From Roseiarcus sp963823165 (lineage in GTDB: Bacteria; Pseudomonadota; Alphaproteobacteria; Rhizobiales; Beijerinckiaceae), in the NCBI GenBank assembly GCA_963823165.1, contig CAWGKV010000034.1:124001-188000 (forward strand): a DNA stretch of 64,000 nt. The letters run 5' to 3'. Shown here piece after piece: positions 29,674 to 38,525 of the stretch. Below the pieces are notes generated by a model. It was given only the letters and a program-made list of their open reading frames with translations, was not told where the DNA came from and did not search any database. How positions within the stretch are numbered: position 1 is the stretch's first letter; every line of letters starts with the position of its first letter. The position numbers and the translations under genes are program-made.

Positions 29674-29703
29674 ACGCGCATATATCACACGCGCATATAT
29701 CAC
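29674..29703. repeat. perfect 15-bp tandem repeat, candidate operator
   Basis: ACGCGCATATATCAC occurs twice without a gap in the 110-bp region between the divergent chain-length gene and glycosyltransferase. Each copy holds the AT-rich core GCATATAT. Position and spacing (one and a half helical turns) suggest a protein-binding site; no regulator is known. Confidence 0.5.
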
Positions 29704-29749
29704 ATGTACCAGATAACGCGTAACTGGACCTTGCCTGTCGCCCCTCGCA

Positions 29750-30697
29750 GTGACAAGAATTGCCGCCATAATCCAGAAAAACCGGCCCGACCTCCACGCT
29801 AGCGCGGTAAATATAATCGTGTGTGAAAAAAGCGAGATACAAGGTGCCTCGTCCGACGCGAGCCCGGTCAAAGGGGCGGTCGGCGTCAAAAGTCCCATTC
29901 CCGCCAAAGATGTTCTTCAGACCGCCGAGACCAGTTTTGTCTATTCAATCTGCACCCTGGTCACGAATTTCGCAGAATACGGAGAGATGTGCCAAACTTT
30001 TCTGCAGAGTGGTTTTGGCGAACGCGACTGCGAATATCTGTTCATTGACAATACATCGGGAAACAAGCTTGATGGATTTGCAGGGCTTAATTTTTTCTTG
30101 AACAACGCCAAAGGTCAATTCATTATACTATGTCACCAGGATGTCCGAGTAATTTACGACGATCGTACCAAAATGGACGCGATCATCGGCGACTTAAGTC
30201 AAACGGATCCCAGCTGGGGCGTTTTTGGGAATTGTGGTGGGATAAGACCAGGCCGATGTGCAATCAGAATAACAGATCCCCACGGCTTAGACCAGAAGGA
30301 GGGGAGGCTGCCCGCCAGGGTCAGAAGTCTTGATGAAAACTTCATTGTTGCGCGACGCGCTGCAAATCTTGCTGTTTCCAGAGATCTCAGCGGGTTCCAT
30401 CTTTACGGCACGGATCTTTGTCTTATCGCAGATATTCTAGGCTGGAATGCCTACGTTGTCGATTTCCACCTTAAACATCTAAGCATAGGCGTTAAGGGTG
30501 CTACATTTGCTCCGCTGCGTAAGCACATGATCAAACGATACAGGCACAAGCTTTCCGACCGTCTTGTCAAAACGCCTTCGACGATAATGTATTTGTCAAA
30601 TTCTTCTGCAAAGAGCGGTATAATGAATGTCCACAAGCTTACTCGACTGTTCGAGTTGGTGGGGAAATTTTGGCGCCCAACTGCTCGAACAGGCTGA
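29750..30697 (+). CDS. putative GT-A glycosyltransferase
   Basis: About 315 residues; the start is uncertain (GTG 29750 gives the longest frame, with 60 residues lacking any clear fold). From VYSICTLVTNF the core resembles a GT-A enzyme: CEYLFIDNT, FIILCHQDVRVIYDD with QDVR at the position of the metal motif, and GTDLCLIADILGWNAYVVDFHLKHLS, which resembles the late acidic motif of GT2-like enzymes. The sequence is AT-richer than the flanks, suggesting acquisition. The last residues run into a region rich in repeats. Confidence 0.6.
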   Translation: MTRIAAIIQKNRPDLHASAVNIIVCEKSEIQGASSDASPVKGAVGVKSPIPAKDVLQTAETSFVYSICTLVTNFAEYGEMCQTFLQSGFGERDCEYLFIDNTSGNKLDGFAGLNFFLNNAKGQFIILCHQDVRVIYDDRTKMDAIIGDLSQTDPSWGVFGNCGGIRPGRCAIRITDPHGLDQKEGRLPARVRSLDENFIVARRAANLAVSRDLSGFHLYGTDLCLIADILGWNAYVVDFHLKHLSIGVKGATFAPLRKHMIKRYRHKLSDRLVKTPSTIMYLSNSSAKSGIMNVHKLTRLFELVGKFWRPTARTG

Positions 30698-30784
30698 CAG
30701 CTATGTGGTCTTGCTTGTTCGAGAACCAGTGCAGCGCCGGGGGCGTCATGGGAAGGCCCCGCTGCTGCCTGTGTCGAGATGGAA

Positions 30785-30955
30785 TCTCTCCAAGTCTGGT
30801 GTAAGTCATTGAAAACGCGAGAATGGCGAACGAATCTCGGTTTCCCCTGGCGTTCCTTTTGCTTCCCCTGGCGTTCCTTTGGCTTCCCCCTGGCGCGCGG
30901 TTTCCTTCCCCCGGGGACCGGCAGCCTTCCTGCTGCGTTCCAACGGCTGCCGACC
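30785..30955. repeat. dispersed repeat, copy 1 (inverted relative to copy 2)
   Basis: About 165 bp that match, in reverse complement and at roughly 85 percent by eye, the segment at 41888-42050. Inside are three short tandem units of about 21 bp built on CCTGGCGTTCCTTT followed by GCTTCC. The element ends near a GCGTTTTCAATGACTT motif (complemented here). It lies behind the glycosyltransferase gene and carries no supported ORF. Confidence 0.7.
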
Positions 30956-31046
30956 TTGAGCCCGAGCAGCCGGGCCGACCTCTTCTGGCCCGCCGCAAAA
31001 TGACGAATGCCTCTCGCGAAGCCCTCACTTTCGTACCGCGACCGCC

Positions 31047-31337
31047 TCAGTAGCAGACGTTCACCCGCCGGTTGTCGAGCCAGGCGCCGGAGACGGAATA
31101 GATCGGGCGAACCTGCCAGCAAGAGTCGTCGTAGAAACCGCTCCAATAGGGAGCGCTCGGGCCCGCCGCAGGCGGACCCCACGGGGCGCCGGTAGCCATA
31201 GACCCCCGCCAGCCCCAGGCGCCGTTGTGCCCGCCGCGCTCCTGCGCAGCGGCGTGCTCAGCGGTCGCCAGAGCGGATGGGGCAAGCGACAGGACCGTGG
31301 CGCCGACGACGATCGCCTTGGAAATCCTGTTGTGCAT
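31047..31337 (-). CDS. small secreted protein of unknown function
   Basis: 96 residues with a signal peptide (KAIVVGATVLSLAPSALA) and a mature part rich in Gly, Trp and Pro, ending CWQVRPIYSVSGAWLDNRRV then NVCY. Two Cys could form a disulphide. It resembles small hypothetical periplasmic proteins of rhizobia. ATG 31337 follows GAGATGG; the longer upstream frame is not convincing. No operon partner. Confidence 0.6.
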   Translation of the reverse strand: MHNRISKAIVVGATVLSLAPSALATAEHAAAQERGGHNGAWGWRGSMATGAPWGPPAAGPSAPYWSGFYDDSCWQVRPIYSVSGAWLDNRRVNVCY

Positions 31338-31763
31338 GTTCCATCTCGAAACGCCGGCTCTCGCCGGGATAAGGGCTCGGGTCCGGACCGTCGTCAGGCG
31401 AGCGACGACCGATTTGGAGATTCCGCGCATCGAAGCCTCATATGCGCGCTATAGGCGCGCGGGACATCCGACAGGACCGAATCCCAGCTTTGCGAAACAG
31501 GTTCCCCCCGCGTGGATCCGAAGCGCCCGCCTTTCGACCCGACCCTACACTTACCAACAGCTAAGAGCTGTCTTCCGCTTTTCTAAGGGGACGCTCAGCC
31601 GACTCGCCGAAAAAATCTGTTTTGGCCACGAAAACATCTTTTCCGACATGTGTTCAAGAACCGAGGTCACCGCCATTCGTCTACCGACACGACCCGCTAA
31701 ATTGTGTGGAGGGGCAATGGCGTTGTTGCAATCCAAAGCAGAAAGCTGCTGCAACACGCGTCA
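31338..31763. other. intergenic, nothing recognised
   Basis: About 425 bases between divergent genes. AT content rises from about 31550. No ORF with a ribosome site, no repeat and no RNA motif could be supported. Confidence 0.4.
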
Positions 31764-32122
31764 ATGCCGATGAAAAGACAAAACGATCTCCTTTTGCGGC
31801 GCTTTCGGACCGCGCTCGACGAACCCATGGCCGCGGGCTCGAACGGGTTGTGCTGTCTGGCTCACGGGCGCGTGGCGACGCCAACCCCGCTTCGGACTAT
31901 GATGTCGCGGTGTTTCTCGATGACGTCCCCGATCGTTTGGCCGAACTAAACCGCCTGGCTGATCTGAGCGTCATGTTTCTCGATGAAACCGGCGCTTTCT
32001 TCGACGCGAAGCCATATCCCTCGACGTCCTATTCTGAGTCACACTCAACTTATGTACGCAATGAAATCCTCTGCCAATCGGGCTTGGCTGGCTACTACGA
32101 GGAAGCTATTCTAGCCATATGA
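31764..32122 (+). pseudogene. MNT-type nucleotidyltransferase, frameshifted
   Basis: The core LERVVLSGSRARGDANPASD followed by YDVAVF is the minimal nucleotidyltransferase motif (GSxxRG ... DxD) of MntA-like antitoxins and HEPN partners. The natural N-terminus (MKRQNDLLLRRFRTALDE) is in another frame; one missing base near 31825 explains this. The C-terminus departs from the family near ESHSTYV. No HEPN toxin gene is present next to it. Its stop overlaps the next start by 4 bp. Confidence 0.6.
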
Positions 32123-32418
32123 AAAAACCCAGCATCTCCGAAGCGAAGAACAATCTGAGCGCGTTGATCGATGGCCTCAAGAGCGGCGCGCCGGTTTTGA
32201 TCGTCGATCGGGGACGCCCCGTGGCGCGGCTCGAGCCCGTGATCGGCGGCGCAGAGGGAGGGGAAGACGGCAGACTGTCTAGGCTCGTGCGCGACGGACT
32301 GGTGCGGCCCCGTCGCGCCGCGCCAGCCCTGTCACTGTTCACCACCCGGCCGCCCCGCGCCGACGCGGGCGCTTCCGCGGTCGAGTCCCTGATCGTCGAG
32401 CGCCGGGAAGGCCGTTGA
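32119..32418 (+). CDS. Phd/YefM-type antitoxin
   Basis: 99 residues. SISEAKNNLSALIDGLKSG then PVLIVDRGRPVARLEPV is the DNA-binding Phd/YefM fold; the remaining part, with LVRDGLVRP and a flexible tail, is the toxin-neutralising region. Its stop overlaps the TTG start of the PIN gene. Such antitoxins bind their own promoter and block PIN ribonucleases. Because the partner toxin is disrupted, the antitoxin may be an orphan. Confidence 0.8.
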   Translation: MKKPSISEAKNNLSALIDGLKSGAPVLIVDRGRPVARLEPVIGGAEGGEDGRLSRLVRDGLVRPRRAAPALSLFTTRPPRADAGASAVESLIVERREGR

Positions 32419-32865
32419 GGTTCTGGGACGCCTCGGGGATCGTGCCGCTTCTGGTCCAAGAAGCTTCTGGTCCAAGAATCAGCGACGCGCCGCATCCAGG
32501 CGCTCGCAGAACGCGATCCGGATATGATGGTCTGGTGGGAGTCCCAGGTGGAATGCGTCTCGGCCTTGGCTCGCCTCGAACGCGCCGCCACCCTCGACCA
32601 GAAGCGAACCGGCCTGGCTCTCGGCCGGCTGGGCGAACTCGTTAACAGCTGGCACGAGATCGAACCCAGCGCGATCGTGCGCGAGAACGCAATGCGATTT
32701 CTTCGCGTTCACCCTCTTCGGGCGGCCGACGCCCTGCAATTGGGAGCGGCTTTTGCAGCCGCGGAGAGCCGCCCGTCGTCGCTTACGGTGATCACGCTCG
32801 ACGAACGCCTGGCCGAGGCGGCCCGGAGAGAAGGGTTCGCCTTGGTCGAAGTCGCCGAGTCTTGA
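32415..32865 (+). pseudogene. PIN-domain toxin (VapC-type), broken by a 16-bp duplication
   Basis: The TTG start overlaps the antitoxin stop. The N-terminus RFWDASGIVPLLVQE carries the first PIN acidic residue (Asp5), then a frameshift follows. The rest, from about 32479, reads SATRRIQALAERDPDM and continues to the end at 32865 with VECVSALARLER, LRAADALQLGAA and VITLDERLAEAA, giving the other acidic residues. Deleting one copy of the tandem GCTTCTGGTCCAAGAA restores a single frame of about 144 residues. So the toxin was intact until this duplication. Confidence 0.8.
32447..32478. repeat. exact 16-bp tandem duplication inside the PIN gene
   Basis: GCTTCTGGTCCAAGAA is present at 32447-32462 and again at 32463-32478. 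Sixteen is not a multiple of three, so the duplication frameshifts the toxin. Loss of either copy would restore it. Confidence 0.9.
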
Positions 32866-32917
32866 ACGCACAGGATACGACGCTCGCGGGCTTCGTTCGG
32901 AGAGGCAGGAGAGATCC

Positions 32918-34258
32918 ATGAAATGCAAACGGCCGCCCATGATTCTCGTTCTGGCGGCGTCGACCCTCGCCCTGCCGGCCGCAGCCGAGACGCCGCCGGC
33001 CCCACTGCCCTCCACGCAAACCGCCGCCGACGCGACGCTGGCCGTGCAGAAGGCGGCGTTCATGGCCCTGCCGCTTGCGACGCGCAAGGCCGCGCAGGAC
33101 GCGCTCGTTTGGCTCGGCCTCTACAACGGCGTGAACGACGGCGACTTCGGCAGGCGCACGGGCGATGCGATCGAAGCCTTCCAGCTCAGCCAGAGGGGGA
33201 TCGGCGACGGGACCCTTTCGCCTGGCCAGCTTCAGGCTCTGCTCGCGGCGGGACAGAAGGCGCGCGCGGCGGCCGGTTTCCAGACGATCGCCGACCCAAA
33301 AACCGGCGCGCGGATCGGCGCGCCGACCAAGCTCATCGCGGCGAAGAACGGCCCGAGGCTCGATTTCGCGGCGAGCGTGGGAACGGATCTCGCCGCGCTC
33401 TACGCGCGTCTGTCCGCCGAGACGCCGACCCGCAAGGTCGCCTACAAGGCGATGAAGCCGAACGCCTTTTTCGTCGTTTCCGGGCAGGACGGGGCGCAGA
33501 AGTTCTATTCGCGGTTCGAAAAGAAGGAGGACATGATCCCGCCGGTCCGCGGCTTCACCTTCAGCTATCCGGCGCTGGCGAAGGACCTCGACCGGGTTGC
33601 GCTCGCGGTCGCCAATTCGTTCGAACCTTTCCCGCCGACCGGGGAAACGGCGGCGAACGCCGCCGGCGCGATGGAGACCGCGCCTTCGCCGGCACAGCCT
33701 CTCCCCGTCCCGCCTCCCGCCTCCGTCGCGACCGCGCTGATCATCGCCCCGGGCAAGGCGCTGACGGCGCTGAAACCCGACCTCTGCCCGAACCCGGTCC
33801 TCGGCGGCAAGCCGGCCCGGTTCGAGCGGACCGACGCGACCGGCCTCGCCATCCTCGCCGGCGAATTCGGCGGCAAGGCGGAGGCGCAGCGCCTCGGCGC
33901 GCTCTCCGCCGATCTCGTCGTCCTCAGCGCCTCGGGCGAGCGCGTCGCCGCCAACGCGGCGACGCTCGCGAGCGACGGCCCGCCCATCGCCCTCGCCTCT
34001 CTCGAGAAGAGCGCCAGCGGCGCCCCGGCGTTCGACCGCACCGGCGCCCTCGCCGGCCTAGTCGCGCCGATCGACGAGGAGCCGAAGCGGGTGGCCGGCG
34101 TCGCGCTGTCCGCCCCGCACGGCCTGATCGAGCCACAGGCGATCGGCGCCTTTCTCGGCGGTGGCCAGCTCACGCCCCTGCCCTCTCCGCAGCTCAGCGC
34201 CGGCGCGATTGCGGAGCGCGAGAAGGGGGCCCTGCTCGCGGTCTCCTGCGGGCGGTAG
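32918..34258 (+). CDS. exported peptidoglycan-binding protein
   Basis: 446 residues with a signal peptide (MILVLAASTLALPAAA). Residues about 55-105 are a PG_binding_1 domain (ALVWLGLYNGVNDGDFGRRT followed by AIEAFQLSQ). The middle has an unassigned domain (KPNAFFVVSGQDG). After a Pro/Ala linker the C-terminal 150 residues resemble a degenerate trypsin-like fold (LGGKPARFERTDATG; ASGAPAFDRTGALAGLV), in which the GDSGGP serine is replaced by SASGAP. Probably bound to the cell wall; activity is uncertain. AGGAGAG precedes the ATG; miaA follows 28 bp later. Confidence 0.7.
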   Translation: MKCKRPPMILVLAASTLALPAAAETPPAPLPSTQTAADATLAVQKAAFMALPLATRKAAQDALVWLGLYNGVNDGDFGRRTGDAIEAFQLSQRGIGDGTLSPGQLQALLAAGQKARAAAGFQTIADPKTGARIGAPTKLIAAKNGPRLDFAASVGTDLAALYARLSAETPTRKVAYKAMKPNAFFVVSGQDGAQKFYSRFEKKEDMIPPVRGFTFSYPALAKDLDRVALAVANSFEPFPPTGETAANAAGAMETAPSPAQPLPVPPPASVATALIIAPGKALTALKPDLCPNPVLGGKPARFERTDATGLAILAGEFGGKAEAQRLGALSADLVVLSASGERVAANAATLASDGPPIALASLEKSASGAPAFDRTGALAGLVAPIDEEPKRVAGVALSAPHGLIEPQAIGAFLGGGQLTPLPSPQLSAGAIAEREKGALLAVSCGR

Positions 34259-34286
34259 GCGGATCAGCGTCTGGCGCGGGGAAAAG

Positions 34287-35201
34287 GTGAGACGGGCGCT
34301 CCTCATTGCGGGCCCGACGGCGAGCGGCAAGTCCGCCGCGGCGCTCGAGCTGGCGAAGGGGTTCGGCGCGACGATTGTCAACGCCGATTCGATGCAGGTC
34401 TACGCCGATCTCAGGGTTCTCACCGCCCGTCCAACCCCGGACGAGGAGGCGAGCGCGCCTCACCGCCTCTATGGGGAGATCGACGGCGCAATCAATTATT
34501 CGGTGCGCGCATGGTCGCGGCGGGCGCGGGAGATTGTGACCCGGATCGGCGAAGAACCCGTCATTTTCGTCGGCGGCGCTGGCCTCTACTTCCGTGCGCT
34601 GACGGAAGGGCTTTCCGACATGCCGGCGGTCCCGGACTCCGTCCGCGCCGCGATCCGCGCCAAAGCCGAAGGCCGCGCGACCCCCGACCTGCACGCCGAG
34701 CTCGCGTCGGCCGATCCGGCGACGGCGGCCGGCCTCAGGCCGTCCGACCGCCAGCGGATTCTTCGCGCCCTCGAAGTTTTCGCCGCGACCGGCCGGCCGC
34801 TCGCTTCGTTCCAGGGGGCGCGCGCGGCGCCGGCGCTTGCCCCGTGCGAATGGACGGGCCTCTTCCTCGCCCCGGATCGCGACGCGCTCTACAGTCGCAT
34901 CGACGCCCGTTTCGACGCGATGCTCGAGGCAGGCGCGCTCGACGAGGCGGCCGCGCTCATGCAGCGCCGCCTCGATCCGGCTCTGCCGCTCATGCGGGCG
35001 CACGGGGTCAAACATCTCATCGAGCATCTCAGGGGAAGGCTCTCGCTCGCCGAGGCGTCGGAGCGTTCGAAGCTCGAGACCCGCCACTACGCCAAGCGCC
35101 AGTTCACCTGGGCGCGACATCAGCTCGCCGGCTTCGAGTGGGTCGCGCCGGAGGCGGCGGTCGCGACGGGGGCGCTGGTGCTCTCGTCGGGCTTGCCGTG
35201 A
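34287..35201 (+). CDS. miaA: tRNA dimethylallyltransferase
   Basis: Adds a dimethylallyl group to A37 of tRNAs reading UNN codons. The P-loop GPTASGKS is at residues 9-16, followed by IVNADSMQVYADLRVLTARP (the conserved substrate segment), VGGAGLYFRALTEGL and PSDRQRILRALEVF. The C-terminal half has MRAHGVKHLIEHLRG and RHYAKRQFTWAR. 304 residues is normal length. GTG 34287 was chosen because the family begins just before the P-loop. It lies close behind the peptidoglycan-binding gene and may be co-transcribed. Confidence 0.95.
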   Translation: MRRALLIAGPTASGKSAAALELAKGFGATIVNADSMQVYADLRVLTARPTPDEEASAPHRLYGEIDGAINYSVRAWSRRAREIVTRIGEEPVIFVGGAGLYFRALTEGLSDMPAVPDSVRAAIRAKAEGRATPDLHAELASADPATAAGLRPSDRQRILRALEVFAATGRPLASFQGARAAPALAPCEWTGLFLAPDRDALYSRIDARFDAMLEAGALDEAAALMQRRLDPALPLMRAHGVKHLIEHLRGRLSLAEASERSKLETRHYAKRQFTWARHQLAGFEWVAPEAAVATGALVLSSGLP

Positions 35202-35227
35202 CCGGCGGCGCCGCTACAGGCCGCGGG

Positions 35228-35566
35228 CTAGCCCTTGTAGACCGTCCAGCTACTGACCACGGAATAGCCGAGCGGCGTCGGCACGACGTAGACGACAAGC
35301 CGGTTGTTCTCGTACCTGCCGAACTTCACCGCCTCGCACGGCGAGGCGTCGGCGGCCAGCACGCCGCAGGTGGTGGCCTCAGCCGAGATCGGCGCCCAGC
35401 CGATCCTAAGGATCGCCACGTCGAGGGGCATTCCGACGGCGAGACGCATGCCGGCCTCGAAGGCGTCGAAGGGGGCCTGGGTCGCACCCGGGACGGCCGG
35501 ATAGCCTCCGGCGGCGCAGCCGGCCAGCAGCGAGGCGGCGAAGAGGATCGCGATCCGGGAGCGCAC
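35228..35566 (-). CDS. putative lipoprotein
   Basis: 112 residues beginning with a short signal peptide that ends in the lipobox LLAGC. The mature protein contains AFEAGMRLAVGMPLDVAILR and a beta-rich end (RYENNRLVVYVVPTPLGYSV). Small outer-membrane-type lipoproteins like this occur widely in rhizobia; function is unknown. GTG 35566 was chosen because GAGGTGG precedes it and it places the lipobox correctly. Confidence 0.7.
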   Translation of the reverse strand: MRSRIAILFAASLLAGCAAGGYPAVPGATQAPFDAFEAGMRLAVGMPLDVAILRIGWAPISAEATTCGVLAADASPCEAVKFGRYENNRLVVYVVPTPLGYSVVSSWTVYKG

Positions 35567-35777
35567 GGGGCCACCTCGACGTGAGCGGCGGACCCGAGGC
35601 CGCTGACGCGTTTTGCCCATGCGGCCGGTCTTGATTCGCCTCGCCGACATCAAACGGCGAAACCCGTTATTCTCCGGTTAAGCGGGTCGCGGCCGACGCT
35701 CCGTCTCGCCGAGCATGCAGGCGCGCTCGCCTCTCGAGCCTTCCGCCTTGCGCGGGCCTGAGCTAGCCTCGCGCCCC

Positions 35778-37871
35778 ATGACCAGGAAGCCGAGTCAGAC
35801 CCTCGCTATGGCGCGCGCCGAGCATGCGCGGCTCGGGGCCGAGATCGCCGAGCACGACCGGCGCTATTACCGCGAAGATGCGCCAACGGTATCGGACGCC
35901 GAATACGACGAGCTGCGCCGCCGCTATGACGCGCTCGAAGAAACGTTTCCCGAACTGGCGAACGCCCAGTCGGCGAACCGCAAGGTCGGCGCACCGCCGT
36001 CGGAGAAATTCGCAAAAGTCCGCCATGCCGTGCCGATGCTCTCTCTCGGCAACATTTTCGCCGACGAGGAGGTCGAGGAGTTTTGCGCCCGCGTCCGCCG
36101 CTTTCTCGGAATGGCCGAGGACGCGCCGCTGGCGATGGTCGCCGAGCCGAAGATCGACGGGCTTTCGTGCAGCCTGCGCTACGAGAACGGCGAACTCGTG
36201 CAAGCGGCGACGCGCGGCGACGGCTACGAGGGCGAGGACGTGACCGCCAACGTGCGCACGATCGCCGTCATCCCGAAAAGCTTGCACGGTGCGCCAAAAA
36301 TCTTCGAGGCGCGCGGCGAGGTTTTTATGGGCCAGGCGGATTTCGCGGCGCTCAACGCCCGTCAGGCCGAGGCCGGCAAACCGGTCTACGCCAACCCCCG
36401 CAACTTCGCCGCCGGCTCGTTGCGCCAGCTCGACCCGGCCATCACCGCCTCGCGCCCGCTCGCCTTCTTTGCCTACGCCTGGGGCGAGGTCAGCGAACGC
36501 TTCGCCGCCACCCAGCTCGGCGCCATCCACGCCATGCAGCGCTTCGGCCTGCCGGTGAACCCGCTGACAAAGCTCTGCCGCTCGGCGGAAGACATGCTCG
36601 CCCGTTACCACGAGATCGAGATCCTGCGTGCGAGCCTCGGCTACGACATCGACGGGGTGGTCTACAAGGTCGACGATCTCGCGCTCCAGCAGCGGCTCGG
36701 CTTCGTGTCGCGCAGCCCGCGCTGGGCGGCGGCGCACAAGTTCGCGGCCGAGCGGGCGACGACCGTGCTCGAGGCGATCGAGATCCAGGTCGGCCGAACC
36801 GGGGCGCTGACCCCCGTCGCCAAGCTCAAGCCTATCACCGTCGGCGGCGTTGTCGTCTCTAACGCCACCCTGCACAATGAGGACGAGATCGGCCGCAAGG
36901 ACGTGCGGATCGGCGATACCGTGGTGGTGCAGCGCGCAGGCGACGTCATCCCGCAGATCATCGAGGTCGTGCTCGACAAGCGACCGCTCGGCGCAAAGCC
37001 CTTCGCCTTCCCGGAGACCTGCCCCGTCTGCGGCTCGGCGGCTTTGCGCGAGATCGACGAGAAGACGGGCGAAACGGACGTCGTGCGGCGCTGCACCGGC
37101 CATCTCGTCTGCCCCGCCCAGGCGGTCGAGGGGCTGAAACACTTCTGCTCGCGCAACGCCTTCGACATCGAGGGCCTCGGCGACAAGCAGATCGAGCTTT
37201 TCTTCAAGGAAGGCCTGATCCGCACGCCGGCCGACATCTTTACCCTTCGCAGGCGCGACGGGAAGGGACGGCCGCCCTTGCGCGAGTGGGAGGGGTTCGG
37301 GGAGACGTCGGTACGCAATCTCTTCGACGCCATCGACGCGCGGCGGACGATCGCGCTGAACCGGTTCCTGTTCGCGCTCGGCATCCGCCACGTCGGCGAG
37401 ACCAACGCGCGCCGCCTCGCCCGCCATTTCGGCGACTGGCAGCATTTCCGCGCCGCAGCGCGTGACCCCGGCGCGGCCGAAGAGTTCGCGGCGATCGAAG
37501 GCGTCGGCCCGGTCGTGGCGGAGACGATCGCCGACTTCTTCGCCGAAGAGCGCAACGAGGCCGCGCTCGACGCGCTGCTCGAGGAAGTGACGGTCGAGCC
37601 GATGCCGGCGATCGCAGCGGGCCATCCGCTCGCCGGGCAGACCATCGTCTTCACCGGCTCGCTCGAGCGGATGACGCGTGACGAGGCGAAGGCCATCGCC
37701 GAGCGGCTCGGCGCGAAAGTTTCTGGCTCGATCTCGGCGAAGACCAACCTCGTTGTAGCGGGACCCGGCGCCGGCTCGAAGCTGACGAAAGCGCGCGAGC
37801 TCGGCGTCGAGACGATCGACGAGGAGGAATGGATCCGGCGTTCGGGCCCAGGGGGTGACGGCGAAAGCTAA
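35778..37871 (+). CDS. ligA: NAD-dependent DNA ligase LigA
   Basis: Seals nicks in DNA replication and repair using NAD. 697 residues: Ia domain (YRREDAP-like YYREDAPTVSDAEYDELRRR), adenylation domain with the catalytic Lys125 in EPKIDG, OB fold (GRTGALTPVAKLKPITVGG), a four-Cys zinc finger (CPVCGS ... CTGHLVCP), helix-hairpin-helix repeats and a C-terminal BRCT domain (FTGSLERMTRDEAKAIAERL). All motifs are present. ATG 35778 matches the family start. Its stop overlaps the convergent gene by 4 bp. Confidence 0.97.
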   Translation: MTRKPSQTLAMARAEHARLGAEIAEHDRRYYREDAPTVSDAEYDELRRRYDALEETFPELANAQSANRKVGAPPSEKFAKVRHAVPMLSLGNIFADEEVEEFCARVRRFLGMAEDAPLAMVAEPKIDGLSCSLRYENGELVQAATRGDGYEGEDVTANVRTIAVIPKSLHGAPKIFEARGEVFMGQADFAALNARQAEAGKPVYANPRNFAAGSLRQLDPAITASRPLAFFAYAWGEVSERFAATQLGAIHAMQRFGLPVNPLTKLCRSAEDMLARYHEIEILRASLGYDIDGVVYKVDDLALQQRLGFVSRSPRWAAAHKFAAERATTVLEAIEIQVGRTGALTPVAKLKPITVGGVVVSNATLHNEDEIGRKDVRIGDTVVVQRAGDVIPQIIEVVLDKRPLGAKPFAFPETCPVCGSAALREIDEKTGETDVVRRCTGHLVCPAQAVEGLKHFCSRNAFDIEGLGDKQIELFFKEGLIRTPADIFTLRRRDGKGRPPLREWEGFGETSVRNLFDAIDARRTIALNRFLFALGIRHVGETNARRLARHFGDWQHFRAAARDPGAAEEFAAIEGVGPVVAETIADFFAEERNEAALDALLEEVTVEPMPAIAAGHPLAGQTIVFTGSLERMTRDEAKAIAERLGAKVSGSISAKTNLVVAGPGAGSKLTKARELGVETIDEEEWIRRSGPGGDGES

Positions 37872-38188
37872 AAGTTCATCGGCGCGAAAAAGCAGAAAAC
37901 CCCGGTCTGGCTTCCGCTCTTGTTGTCCTTATAGAAAATCCAGTAGTCGCCGTCCTGGCTCGGAAGCGTCTCCTTGACGGGGATCTTGTTGAAATATCCG
38001 TCAACCGTGTAGAATTCCTCGGAGACCCGATGCACCTGGTCGGGCCGCAGGTGATGGGCGTCGGCCGGTCCGCAGCAGGACTGCTTGACCCATCCGGGAA
38101 CGCCCTTGCCGTCCGCCCAGGCGTCGTGCGCCTCGGCCGCGCCGGACAAGAAAAACACGAAGCAAACCGCGCCGATCCTGACGAGCAT
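37868..38188 (-). CDS. small secreted protein with CCG motif
   Basis: 106 residues with a signal peptide (MLVRIGAVCFVFFLSGAAEA). The mature part begins HDAWADGKGVPGWVKQSCCG and resembles rhizobial hypothetical proteins with a CC...H motif, which could bind metal. It ends YWIFYKDNKSGSQTGVFCFF followed by APMNF. The start is placed at the signal peptide Met (38188). Tail-to-tail with ligA with a 4-bp overlap of stop codons. Confidence 0.65.
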   Translation of the reverse strand: MLVRIGAVCFVFFLSGAAEAHDAWADGKGVPGWVKQSCCGPADAHHLRPDQVHRVSEEFYTVDGYFNKIPVKETLPSQDGDYWIFYKDNKSGSQTGVFCFFAPMNF

Positions 38189-38267
38189 GATGATCTCCCA
38201 GCTTGCGAAAACGATCGGCGCCCCTCCCTGTCTAACGCTCCAACTCTTCAGTCCGCGACTGCGGTTG

Positions 38268-38300
38268 CTCAACAACTCCCTCGCGTAGGTAGTTGTTGCG
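38268..38300. promoter_or_regulatory. dyad in the divergent region before the ABC operon
   Basis: CAACAACT and AGTTGTTG (8 of 8 complementary) are separated by 12 bases, in the 337-bp divergent region between the CC-motif protein and the amino-acid importer. No gene lies in the interval. The dyad could be an operator for the importer or simply a hairpin; nothing distinguishes these. Confidence 0.4.
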
Positions 38301-38525
38301 CGGGATCACGGGCGGCGCCGTGATGCAGATCACAGTAGACGTGCGTTCTTCTCGCGATTGCGGATCGCAAGACGTCGTCCGAAGCGTCCACTTCGCGCCC
38401 GCGATAATTGACACCGCACCGGGCGTCGTCGAGATTGGCGGCACACTCAAGAGGAATTTCCGCCTGGCTCCCGCTCCGGCCGGGGAACGGAGCAATCGAA
38501 AGCAACAGAGGACAGGGAGATCGAC

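Noticed and set aside
30840..30900. Short tandem units as a CRISPR remnant
   Set aside because: Three imperfect copies of about 21 bp without spacers; part of the larger dispersed repeat.
15025..32900. Genomic island inserted at tRNA-Ser
   Set aside because: No integrase gene and no repeated tRNA 3' end were found; the tRNA may be incidental.
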